The notes under the pieces are model-generated. The model was not told the origin of the DNA. It saw nothing but the letters and a program-made list of their open reading frames with translations, and ran no database searches. A stretch of DNA of 64,000 nucleotides, taken from positions 558,001-622,000 of the forward strand of contig NZ_CP064952.1 in NCBI RefSeq assembly GCF_011038885.2, given 5' to 3'. The DNA comes from Schaalia sp. ZJ405 (lineage in GTDB: Bacteria; Actinomycetota; Actinomycetes; Actinomycetales; Actinomycetaceae). Position 1 is the stretch's first letter. Each line of letters opens with the position of its first letter. Shown here in pieces: positions 1 to 7,245 of the stretch. The translations under genes and the position numbers were made by a program.

Positions 1-49
1 CGCTGATCTGCGAGAATACACTGGGAGAGGGCGTCGTCCTCGACAATGA
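1..49 (+). CDS. possible 3' end of purK (partial)
   Basis: The frame starting at base 2 is open until a TGA at 47-49 and encodes 15 residues (ADLREYTGRGRRPRQ). purK (N5-CAIR synthetase) commonly lies just before purE in actinobacteria, and the 12-base gap to the purE ATG fits an operon. The fragment is too short to identify by sequence, so the call rests on context only. Confidence 0.25.
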   Translation, partial: ADLREYTGRGRRPRQ

Positions 50-61
50 CAGGGAGCAATC

Positions 62-613
62 ATGGAGCCTCAACTTGACGTGCAACTGACCGCCACGGGT
101 CAGACCCCGCTGGTCGGAGTTGTCATGGGATCGGACTCGGACTGGCCGACGATGGAACCAGCGGTTGCGGCGCTCGCGGAATTCGATATCGCGTGCGAGG
201 TCGGAGTGGTATCGGCGCACCGGATGCCCGAAGACATGGTTGCCTACGGGCGCAGTGCCTCGGGGAGAGGTATTCGCGTAATCATTGCGGGCGCTGGGGG
301 AGCCGCTCACCTCCCGGGGATGCTTGCAGCGCTCACAGAGCTGCCGGTCATCGGAGTTCCAGTTCCTCTCAAACATCTCGATGGCGTTGATTCTCTCCAC
401 TCAATTGTTCAGATGCCTGCTGGTGTCCCCGTCGCCACCGTGTCGATCGCGGGGGCACGCAACGCCGGTCTGTTGGCCGCGCGGATCCTCGGTGCTGGTG
501 AGGGAGAACGCGCTGAGACCCTGCGCTCGAAGATGCGTGTTTTCCAATCCGACTTGCGGGCGGTGGCAATGGACAAGGGAGCCAAGCTCGCCGACCGCGT
601 TCGAGGAAGCTGA
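62..613 (+). CDS. purE: PurE, N5-carboxyaminoimidazole ribonucleotide mutase
   Basis: PurE converts N5-CAIR to CAIR in cytosolic de novo purine synthesis. The 183-residue length fits class I PurE. The substrate-binding signatures are visible: [10 protein letters not shown] near residues 23-32, the SAHRMPE loop near 51-57, and [11 protein letters not shown] near 77-87 followed by PVIGVPV. The ATG at 62 is preceded by a GGGAG ribosome-binding site. The last 20 bases of the gene lie inside the 245-bp duplication made by the downstream insertion sequence, so a second, non-coding copy of the gene tail is present at 2513-2532. The gene itself is intact. Confidence 0.96.
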   Translation: MEPQLDVQLTATGQTPLVGVVMGSDSDWPTMEPAVAALAEFDIACEVGVVSAHRMPEDMVAYGRSASGRGIRVIIAGAGGAAHLPGMLAALTELPVIGVPVPLKHLDGVDSLHSIVQMPAGVPVATVSIAGARNAGLLAARILGAGEGERAETLRSKMRVFQSDLRAVAMDKGAKLADRVRGS

Positions 614-838
614 CAGCGCTGGCGCAGGGCTTCCCCTGGTAGCCGTCATCGTGCGAGCCCGCGCTACGAGGCCTAGGAACCCCTGTAGACGCCACCCCGC
701 GCGTCTGACCGGCAATGCCGCTTCGCATTGGTGCCCGCGCCCTGCCCTGTGGAAATCCCACGTGCTAGGCACTCACGCCACGCTATTTGAGCACCGCGTA
801 CTGCGGACGGCAAGCATTGCCGTCGTCACTGCGTAAGA
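594..838 (+). repeat. 245-bp direct repeat, left copy (IS target duplication)
   Basis: Bases 594-838 are identical to 2513-2757. The repeat holds the purE tail and the former purE-galE intergenic DNA. It flanks an IS1634-type element exactly at the terminal inverted repeats, so it is best read as a very long target-site duplication, a known habit of the IS1634/IS1549 group. No mismatch was seen between the copies, which suggests a recent insertion. The copy could be one base longer (593/2512) because the IS end and the target share a G. Confidence 0.93.
806..824. other. 7-bp inverted repeat in left duplication copy
   Basis: GACGGCA and TGCCGTC are separated by AGCAT. This is the twin of the repeat at 2725-2743. 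It is now cut off from galE by the insertion sequence. No T-run follows, so it does not look like an intrinsic terminator. Confidence 0.5.
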
Positions 839-853
839 CCCGACTTACGACAT
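839..853 (+). repeat. IS left terminal inverted repeat
   Basis: CCCGACTTACGACAT matches the reverse complement of 2498-2512 (CCCGAGTTACGACAT) at 14 of 15 positions. It directly abuts the left 245-bp repeat. Confidence 0.85.
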
Positions 854-950
854 GGGTGTGTGATCGGGTTAACTTTTGATGTGTTGGTCTGGGGTTTTGG
901 GTTTTGGGTGGTGGGTTTTTCCGCACTAAGGGGGGGTGGGTTGTAGTGTG

Positions 951-2496
951 ATGTTTGTGAGTCCGTATATCCGTACTGTTACTACCGCTTCGGGTGCTAC
1001 TGCTGTGCAGGTGGTGTTGGAGGAACACGCGGGTAGAAAGACGATGAAGCATATTGGTTCTGCTCATGACGATAGTGAGTTGGCACTGCTTAAAGCTCAG
1101 GCTCAGCGTTTTATTGATGGCGATCAGCTTGTGCTCGATTTAGGTCTGGGTGGAGAGTGGGAAGCTTCAGGTATTGGCTCGAAAGGATCATCCGCTGCCG
1201 GTGAGTTCGCAGAAGGCTGGGGTACTGCTGGAGTGTATTGATACCTGCTACCAGCGACTGGGTTTGGATGTTGTTACTGGAGGTGACCGGGTCTTTGCGG
1301 ATTTGGTGCGTGCTCGTATCATTGCGCCGGGCTCGAAGTTGGACTCGATTGAAACGCTGGCTGAGGTTGGTGTGTCCTGTGTAAGTTATCGCACTATCCA
1401 GCGTCACTTGCCTCACTTTGCTACCGAGGCTTTTCGTGAGGTGTTAAGCCAGGCGTTGGCTTCTCATGCCAGCATTGGTGCGGGTAGTTTCATTTTGTAC
1501 GACGTTACTACACTGTACTTTGAGACTGATACGCCCGATGAGTTGCGTAAGTCAGGGTTTTCTAAAGAACGTCGGGTTGAACCCCAAATCCTTGTTGGTC
1601 TGCTCACCGATGCCACTGGTTTTCCGCTGCATATTGGGGCTTACGAAGGAAATCAAGCTGAAACGCGTACGATGCTGCCGATGATCCGGGCTTTTCAGGC
1701 TGCCTACAACATCGATCAGATCACTGTTGTTGCTGACGCGGGAATGTTTTCGGCTGAGAATAAAACTGCACTCGTTGAGGCTGGGTTGGACTACATACTC
1801 TCAACGAAGGTCTCCCGCATGCCTGAGGTTATTGCACAGTGGAAACGTGATCACCCCGGTACCGACTATCCCCACGGGCAAATATGGTCACAGTCTTGCT
1901 ATATTGACGGGCGTCAAGCCCTATCAGGTAAGCCGAACTCCATTATCCACTTTCACTACTCCTACGACCGGGCCCGGCGAACGTTGCGCGGTATCGATGA
2001 GCAACTCGCCAAGGCTGCCCGTGCGGTAGAAGGCAAAGTAGCGATCAAACGTAATCGCTACGTCGATCTGAAAGCCCCAAGCAAGAAGATCAACTACGAA
2101 TTGGCCGCTAAACATAGGGCTTTAGCTGGGATTAAAGGTTACGAAACAACACTGACATCGATGCCAGCACCGCAAGTGCTCGCTGCCTACCGGCATCTGC
2201 TCAACATTGAAAAGTCGTTCAGAATGTCCAAATCTGATCTTAAAGCCCGCCCGATCTACGCCCGCACCCAAGATTCAATCAACGCTCACCTCAACATCGT
2301 CATGGCCGCCCTAGCAATCAGCCAGATGATAGAAACAGCCACAGGTAAAAGCATTAAACGCGTCGTACGAACCCTCAAAAAGTACCGAACCTTCGAACTA
2401 ACACTCAACACCACCACCATCCACGCCGCCACACCACTACCCCCAGACGTCCAACAACTCGTCAACACCATCACCAACCCCAAAATTCCGCACTAA
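951..2496 (+). pseudogene. IS1634-family transposase, frameshifted
   Basis: The amino part reads from ATG 951 (MFVSPYIRTVTT) in one frame to a stop at 1241. The rest reads in another frame from about 1150 to 2496. A single +1 shift near 1140-1160 would join them into a protein of about 515 residues, typical of the family. The catalytic DDE residues are in the second frame: Asp in YDVTTLYFETD, Asp in VVADAGMFS, and Glu in LLNIEKSFRMSKSD. GTG 1150 could start a product lacking the amino domain. No A/T-rich slippery heptamer is visible at the junction, so a damaging indel is more likely than programmed frameshifting; a sequencing error is also possible. Confidence 0.8.
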
Positions 2497-2497
2497 A

Positions 2498-2512
2498 ATG
2501 TCGTAACTCGGG
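2498..2512 (-). repeat. IS right terminal inverted repeat
   Basis: The reverse complement CCCGAGTTACGACAT pairs with the left end at 839-853 with one mismatch. The transposase stop codon lies immediately inside it. Confidence 0.85.
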
Positions 2513-2757
2513 ACCGCGTTCGAGGAAGCTGACAGCGCTGGCGCAGGGCTTCCCCTGGTAGCCGTCATCGTGCGAGCCCGCGCTACGAGGCCTAGGAACC
2601 CCTGTAGACGCCACCCCGCGCGTCTGACCGGCAATGCCGCTTCGCATTGGTGCCCGCGCCCTGCCCTGTGGAAATCCCACGTGCTAGGCACTCACGCCAC
2701 GCTATTTGAGCACCGCGTACTGCGGACGGCAAGCATTGCCGTCGTCACTGCGTAAGA
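2513..2757 (+). repeat. 245-bp direct repeat, right copy (IS target duplication)
   Basis: This is identical to 594-838. It begins with the last 20 bases of purE, now non-coding, and ends inside the TAAGAT hexamer upstream of galE. It therefore supplies galE with a full copy of its original upstream DNA. Confidence 0.93.
2725..2743. promoter_or_regulatory. inverted repeat upstream of galE, possible operator
   Basis: GACGGCA-AGCAT-TGCCGTC ends nine bases before the putative -10 box of galE and covers the place where a -35 box would lie. No good TTGACA-like sequence is present. A regulator-binding role is inferred from position only. Confidence 0.35.
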
Positions 2758-2758
2758 T
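2753..2758 (+). promoter_or_regulatory. putative -10 box of a leaderless galE promoter
   Basis: TAAGAT matches TANNNT and lies exactly six bases before the galE ATG, which would put the transcript start on the A of ATG. No Shine-Dalgarno sequence precedes the ATG. The last T (2758) lies just outside the target duplication, so the left copy of this hexamer reads TAAGAC and is lost. Confidence 0.55.
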
Positions 2759-2764
2759 GTGTCT

Positions 2765-3757
2765 ATGAGCATTCTTGTGTGTGGCGGCGCCGGGTATATC
2801 GGCGCGCATGTTGTTCGGCTTCTTCAACAGCGCGGTGAGAAAGTCATCGTCGTTGACGATTTGTCGACGGGCCGCAAGGATCGGATCGGGAACGCGACAC
2901 TCGTGACACTCGATGTTGCCGCTAGCGATGCGGTCACCGTCCTCGCCAATACGATGGTTGACGAGGACGTCACAGGTGTCATCCACTTCGCTGCACGCAA
3001 GCAGGTGGGGGAGTCTGTTGAACGCCCCATGAGGTACTACCGCCAGAACGTCGGAGGGCTCGCCAATGTCCTCAGCGCGATGAACGAGGCCGGCGTTGAC
3101 CAGATGATCTTCTCCTCCTCCGCTGCTGTTTACGGAATGCCCGATGTGCCGACGGTTTCCGAGGACGTGCCCTGCCACCCCATTAACCCCTACGGGGAAA
3201 CGAAGCTCATCGGTGAATGGATGATGGCGGACTGCCAGCGCGCCTGGGATCTCAAATGGATTGGTTTACGCTACTTCAACGTTGCGGGAGCGGGCTGGGA
3301 TGACCTCGCGGACTCAGCGATCCTTAACCTCATTCCAATGGTCCTTGACCGCGTGGAACGCGGTGAGGCTGCGAAGATTTTCGGTACGGACTATCCAACG
3401 CCCGACGGAACGTGCGTCCGCGACTACATTCACGTCCTCGACCTCGCTGAGGCCCACATCGCTGCACTCACTGCGTTAGCCACGGGCCAGCCGTCGCACC
3501 ACACGTATAACGTCGGCACGGGGATTGGCACCTCGGTGCGCGAAATCGTTGACGGCCTGCGTCGCGTGGCCGGCTGGGAGTTCCCCGTCGAAGAATGTGA
3601 CCGTCGTGCCGGTGACCCCCCGACGCTCATCGGAGATCCGCTGAGTATCGGCGTTGACCTGGGATGGAAAGCGAACCACGGACTAGACGAGATCCTCGAC
3701 TCAGCCTACAGCGGCTGGCAGGCGGGCCCACGGCCGATCACTGCGCCTCGGGCCTAA
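2765..3757 (+). CDS. galE: GalE, UDP-glucose 4-epimerase
   Basis: GalE interconverts UDP-glucose and UDP-galactose with bound NAD in the cytosol, supplying galactose for surface glycans. It is an extended short-chain dehydrogenase. The Rossmann motif GGAGYIGAH is at residues 6-14, and the catalytic YxxxK is Tyr143-Lys147 (NPYGETK). The length of 330 residues is normal. An in-frame GTG exists six bases upstream, but ATG 2765 fits the -10 box spacing and gives the usual start MSILVCGGAG. It is the first gene after the insertion sequence and heads the glycan region. Confidence 0.95.
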   Translation: MSILVCGGAGYIGAHVVRLLQQRGEKVIVVDDLSTGRKDRIGNATLVTLDVAASDAVTVLANTMVDEDVTGVIHFAARKQVGESVERPMRYYRQNVGGLANVLSAMNEAGVDQMIFSSSAAVYGMPDVPTVSEDVPCHPINPYGETKLIGEWMMADCQRAWDLKWIGLRYFNVAGAGWDDLADSAILNLIPMVLDRVERGEAAKIFGTDYPTPDGTCVRDYIHVLDLAEAHIAALTALATGQPSHHTYNVGTGIGTSVREIVDGLRRVAGWEFPVEECDRRAGDPPTLIGDPLSIGVDLGWKANHGLDEILDSAYSGWQAGPRPITAPRA

Positions 3758-3770
3758 CCTGGGGCGTCAG

Positions 3771-4733
3771 GTGTATTCCAACGATTCGAGGATCCTCCAC
3801 GTCAACGAGGTAGCCAATGTTGCCAGCACCCTCGTTGACGAGGCGCGACGCGAGGGAAAGAACTGGCGTTTACGTCGGATTCCTGCCGGACGAGGGAATA
3901 TCTTCACCGTCGCAACATCGCGCGCCCGTGACCTTGTGACGGCGCGCAAGCTGATCGGCGCCAGTGATGTTGTCCATCTCCACTACGCAACAAACGGCTA
4001 CCTCATCTGGGGATCAACACCATCGGTTCTGCACCTTCATGGATCTGACATCCGAAAAGATTGGAAGCGTCCGCTCCTCAAATCAGTGATCAGCGCGAGT
4101 TTGCGCGCAGCAGATGCCGTTGTCTATTCGACCCCGGATCTCTATCAGTGGATCGAGGACGTGCGCCCCGACGCAACGTGGATTCCCAATCCCGTCCCAC
4201 GTTCCTTCCTTGAGCCGGTGCCCGGGGTGACGCGCAGCGAACGCATTGTCTTCTCATCGCGCTGGGATGAGACAAAAGGGATTGAACTGCTCCTGCCTCT
4301 GGCTCAACGATTAGTGGAAGCGGGCTGCGAGGTCGTTGGACTGGATTGGGGGACTCATCGAGAAGATGCGCGCCGAGTAGGAGTGAAGCTGGAGCCCCTC
4401 ATGGATCATCACGAATTCAAGGGTTTCCTTGCAGGAGCAAAAGTCGTTGTGGGTCAGCTCAAATTCCCCGCTCTGTCGATGACTGATTTTCAGACGATGG
4501 CATTGGGGATCCCTCTGATCTGCTCGGCAAATAGTGAGCAGCCACCGGCCTACACGGTCACCTGCGATGACTACGCGGGCCTTGTGCCGCGCGATCCTGA
4601 AGCGATAGCGGAATTGATCCTCGACGGCTCACATCCAAGCGATTCGGTTGCCTCGCAGTGGGTTGAAGACCACCATTCTCCCGGTGTGACTGTGCGAGCC
4701 TGCGAAGACGTCTATCGGCGCATCCTCGCCTAA
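3771..4733 (+). CDS. glycosyltransferase, GT4-like
   Basis: The 320-residue cytosolic protein resembles GT-B glycosyltransferases. The amino half has VVHLHYATNGYL and LHLHGSDIRKDW; the carboxy half has RIVFSSRWDETKG near residues 165-175 and ALGIPLICSANSEQP, the usual donor-site region. The end of the typical GT4 E-x7-E motif is weak. The chosen start GTG 3771 lies 13 bases after the galE stop, so the two genes are probably co-transcribed. Sugar and linkage are not predictable. Confidence 0.75.
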   Translation: MYSNDSRILHVNEVANVASTLVDEARREGKNWRLRRIPAGRGNIFTVATSRARDLVTARKLIGASDVVHLHYATNGYLIWGSTPSVLHLHGSDIRKDWKRPLLKSVISASLRAADAVVYSTPDLYQWIEDVRPDATWIPNPVPRSFLEPVPGVTRSERIVFSSRWDETKGIELLLPLAQRLVEAGCEVVGLDWGTHREDARRVGVKLEPLMDHHEFKGFLAGAKVVVGQLKFPALSMTDFQTMALGIPLICSANSEQPPAYTVTCDDYAGLVPRDPEAIAELILDGSHPSDSVASQWVEDHHSPGVTVRACEDVYRRILA

Positions 4734-4806
4734 TTGCCCTGTCACGTGTCTTCGCGTGGGCCGCCAGTTCCTGTATCCAAGGTCTGGATGAGGCCGCGAA
4801 GCGCGC

Positions 4807-4815
4807 TCGTCCTCG
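4807..4815 (-). repeat. intergenic copy of dispersed 9-mer CGAGGACGA
   Basis: TCGTCCTCG on the plus strand lies between two genes, where codon use cannot explain it. A second near match, ACGAGGACG, lies at about 4850. It belongs to a family of about 36 exact copies in the window (see findings). Confidence 0.55.
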
Positions 4816-4914
4816 TCAAGGCCGTCAGTTTTCGGGTGTGATCCATGAACGAGGACGTAGCCGGTGACCGAAAGGCCTCCGGGGGAGAAATAATCGCTTC
4901 GCGTATTCCCCTTA

Positions 4915-4920
4915 TATGAT
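4915..4920 (+). promoter_or_regulatory. putative -10 box of a leaderless promoter
   Basis: TATGAT lies exactly six bases before ATG 4927, the same geometry as at galE and at 15782. The 4734-4926 gap shows no Shine-Dalgarno sequence before the ATG. No convincing -35 box is seen. Confidence 0.55.
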
Positions 4921-4926
4921 GGGCAT

Positions 4927-5994
4927 ATGCGAATTGTTTCTGTAGTCGGCGCCCGCCCCCAGTTCGTCAAGCTGGCTCCGATTGTCCACGCGTGTGCGGC
5001 GGCGGGAATTGACCACAAGATCATCCATACCGGTCAGCATTACGACCCGATGCTCTCCGACGTGTTCTTTCGTGATCTGGGAATTCCTGCGCCGGATGTG
5101 AATCTGGGGATCGGTTCGGGAACCCCGGGAGTTCAGACCGGTGGGATCATGGAGAAACTTGATGACGCCTTCCCCTCACTTGAGCCTGACTGCATCCTTG
5201 TCTACGGAGATACAAATTCGACGCTTGCCGCCGCGGTCTGCGCGGTGAAGCTGCACTACCCCCTCGTTCATCTTGAAGCTGGACTGCGATCCTTTAACCG
5301 TCAGATGCCTGAAGAACATAACCGCGTGCTGACGGATCATGCGGCAGACCTGCTTCTCGCTCCGACTCAGGTCGCTGCTGATCACCTAAAAAACGAGGGA
5401 CTTGCCGATCGCACGGTCATTGTGGGTGATGTCATGACTGATGTCGTCTACCAGGTCAAGCAGACGCTTGATGGCGTCACCTCGCCGATCGTTCGGGAAG
5501 GAATTGCCGCAGCAGGAAACTACTCGTTGGCCACCATTCACCGGGCGGAAAACACCGATGATCCGGACCGACTTCGCTCCATCGTGTTCTCCCTGTCTCA
5601 GGTGGATCATCCCGTTGTTCTCCTCGTTCATCCCCGATTTCGAGCCAAGTGCAGCGAGTTCGGGATTGATCCTCATCAAGGGAACATCGTGGTTCATGAT
5701 CCGCTGGCTTACCCTGATCTCATCAGCTCAGCGATGGCAGCACGCGGTATCATTACGGATTCGGGTGGTCTCCAAAAAGAAGCGTTCCTCCTGAGGGTCC
5801 CAACAACAACGATTCGCCCTGAAACAGAATGGGTTGAGACCGTCGAGTGCGGGTGGAATCAGCTGGTTGAGCCTGGGGAAGGGTTGATTGAAGCGGTGTC
5901 TCGGCCTCGTCCGATGGACACGGATGCGCAACCCTACGGGGATGGTCATGCGGCGGTGCGCGCAGTGGAAACCATTGCCGCTCGGTTGAGCTAA
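4927..5994 (+). CDS. UDP-N-acetylglucosamine 2-epimerase family (WecB/WbpI type)
   Basis: A non-hydrolysing 2-epimerase of 355 residues. Family motifs are clear: GARPQFVKLAPI near residue 8, TGQHYDPMLSD near 37, YGDTNST near 97, HLEAGLRSFNRQMPEEHNR near 117, TIHRAENTDDPDRL, and TDSGGLQKEAF followed by PETEWVET. WecB makes UDP-ManNAc from UDP-GlcNAc; its relative WbpI epimerises UDP-GlcNAc3NAcA to UDP-ManNAc3NAcA. Because genes like wbpA, wbpB, wbpD and wbpE are all present in this region, the WbpI role is attractive, but the sequence alone does not separate the two. A second, more divergent homologue lies at 35621-36727. Confidence 0.9.
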   Translation: MRIVSVVGARPQFVKLAPIVHACAAAGIDHKIIHTGQHYDPMLSDVFFRDLGIPAPDVNLGIGSGTPGVQTGGIMEKLDDAFPSLEPDCILVYGDTNSTLAAAVCAVKLHYPLVHLEAGLRSFNRQMPEEHNRVLTDHAADLLLAPTQVAADHLKNEGLADRTVIVGDVMTDVVYQVKQTLDGVTSPIVREGIAAAGNYSLATIHRAENTDDPDRLRSIVFSLSQVDHPVVLLVHPRFRAKCSEFGIDPHQGNIVVHDPLAYPDLISSAMAARGIITDSGGLQKEAFLLRVPTTTIRPETEWVETVECGWNQLVEPGEGLIEAVSRPRPMDTDAQPYGDGHAAVRAVETIAARLS

Positions 5995-6014
5995 AAAGAA
6001 GGAGTATAGGCATC

Positions 6015-7235
6015 GTGATCCTCACGGGACTGATGGTGAGTCGGATCTTTGCGCCGGAGCCCGCTGCGGCCTCACTCAGGCTCTCGTGGGTGAAAGCGGG
6101 GCTTGAAAAATGTGGTGCGCGAATGAGGGTGCTCACGACTCGCCCCCCGGCAGGAATCGAGGCTGAGGATGCTCCGGAGATTACTCGGGTTCCGGTGATC
6201 CGTGACTCCGAAGGATACGTCAAGGGATATCTTTCCTACGCGTCATTCGATATCCAAGCGTTCCTACGGATCCTGGTGAGTCCGCGTCAGGATTTCATTC
6301 TTGTTGAACCACCCCCAACAACCGGAACGGTGGCACGGGTTGCCTGCTGTCTGAGGCGGACTCCTTATTTTTGGTATGCCGCGGATGTCTGGTCCGACGC
6401 CACAGAAGGCATGGAGGTTCCCGGGATCGTCAAGAAGACGGTACGGGCGTTGGAATCTTTCGCGATCCGCGGAGCTCAAGGCTGCATCGCAGTTTCAGAT
6501 GGCGTAGCTCAGCGCATCGAAGCACTGGGTGCTCGCAGAGTCAGGGTGATCCCCAACGGTGCAGATACGGAGATTTTTACTCCTGAAGTTGAGCCCCTAT
6601 CGGATGCGGATCGCGAATCTATGGGGATTGCTCACCCATATTTTGTCTACGCCGGAACCGCATCCCAATGGCAGGGGGCGGAACTCTTTGCTCGTGCGTT
6701 TGAGATTTTCTGGGAGACGAATCCCTCGGTTCAATTGCTCTACCTCACCAGGGGAGATGCTGTTGCAGTTCTCGAGGACGTGGCCGCACGGCTCAAAGAA
6801 CGAGCGGACAGCCGCGGAATGAATGTTCAACCGATCATCGTGCACTCAACCGTGTCGCCCCAGGAAGCCGCCCAATGGCAACATGAGGCGATCGCGAGCT
6901 GTGTCTCGATCCAACCGGGGGTTGGATACGACATTGCCTATCCGACGAAAGCTCTGGCTGCGCTGTCAACGGGGACACCGGTGTTATATGCCGGAGTTGG
7001 TCCCGCAGCCCAGGACATCAGAACCCACGAGCTTGGCTTGACCGTTGCCTACGACGAACACGCAGTTGCTCACGCAATGACCCAGCTCGAACAACGCAAC
7101 AGCGAGGGAACGCTGAGTCAGACGTGGGACGAGGATCGTCTTCATCAGTGGGTCGTGGACAATCGTTCAATGAAAGCTGCTGGCGAGCAGGTTGCCGCCT
7201 TCATCGCAGAATCGATCATTGAAAAGACACGCTGA
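6015..7235 (+). CDS. glycosyltransferase family 4 (WbuB-like)
   Basis: A 406-residue GT-B glycosyltransferase. The amino domain begins LMVSRIFAPEPAAASLR, like WbuB-type enzymes; the carboxy domain has RVRVIPNGADTEIFTPE near residues 177-192, VYAGTASQWQGAELF, and YPTKALAALSTGTPVLYAG, the donor-binding region. WbuB relatives transfer amino sugars such as FucNAc or ManNAc derivatives. The start GTG 6015 follows AAGAAGGAG by about 12 bases. It lies 20 bases downstream of the 2-epimerase gene and 10 bases upstream of the next, so one operon is likely. Confidence 0.85.
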   Translation: MILTGLMVSRIFAPEPAAASLRLSWVKAGLEKCGARMRVLTTRPPAGIEAEDAPEITRVPVIRDSEGYVKGYLSYASFDIQAFLRILVSPRQDFILVEPPPTTGTVARVACCLRRTPYFWYAADVWSDATEGMEVPGIVKKTVRALESFAIRGAQGCIAVSDGVAQRIEALGARRVRVIPNGADTEIFTPEVEPLSDADRESMGIAHPYFVYAGTASQWQGAELFARAFEIFWETNPSVQLLYLTRGDAVAVLEDVAARLKERADSRGMNVQPIIVHSTVSPQEAAQWQHEAIASCVSIQPGVGYDIAYPTKALAALSTGTPVLYAGVGPAAQDIRTHELGLTVAYDEHAVAHAMTQLEQRNSEGTLSQTWDEDRLHQWVVDNRSMKAAGEQVAAFIAESIIEKTR

Positions 7236-7245
7236 GGAGTTTTGA

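Larger units (their letters stand above)
839..2512 (+). mobile_element. IS1634-family insertion sequence (IS1549-like), 1674 bp
   Basis: The element is bounded by 15-bp terminal inverted repeats with one mismatch (839-853 and 2498-2512) and flanked by 245-bp direct repeats. It carries one transposase gene of the IS4/IS1634 type, which is frameshifted. Bases 854-950 form a T/G-rich left end without a gene. The codon use is more AT-rich than that of its neighbours. The element interrupts purE-galE and inserted within the -10 box of galE, which the duplication restored. The family call rests on the DDE motifs and the very long target duplication. Confidence 0.9.

Noticed and set aside
1130..1170. 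Programmed frameshifting in the transposase.
   Set aside because: No A6G-like or other slippery heptamer or strong downstream stem-loop was seen at the frame junction.
594..2757. The 245-bp repeats as an older tandem duplication unrelated to the IS.
   Set aside because: The repeats end precisely at the IS inverted repeats and the family is known for long target duplications.
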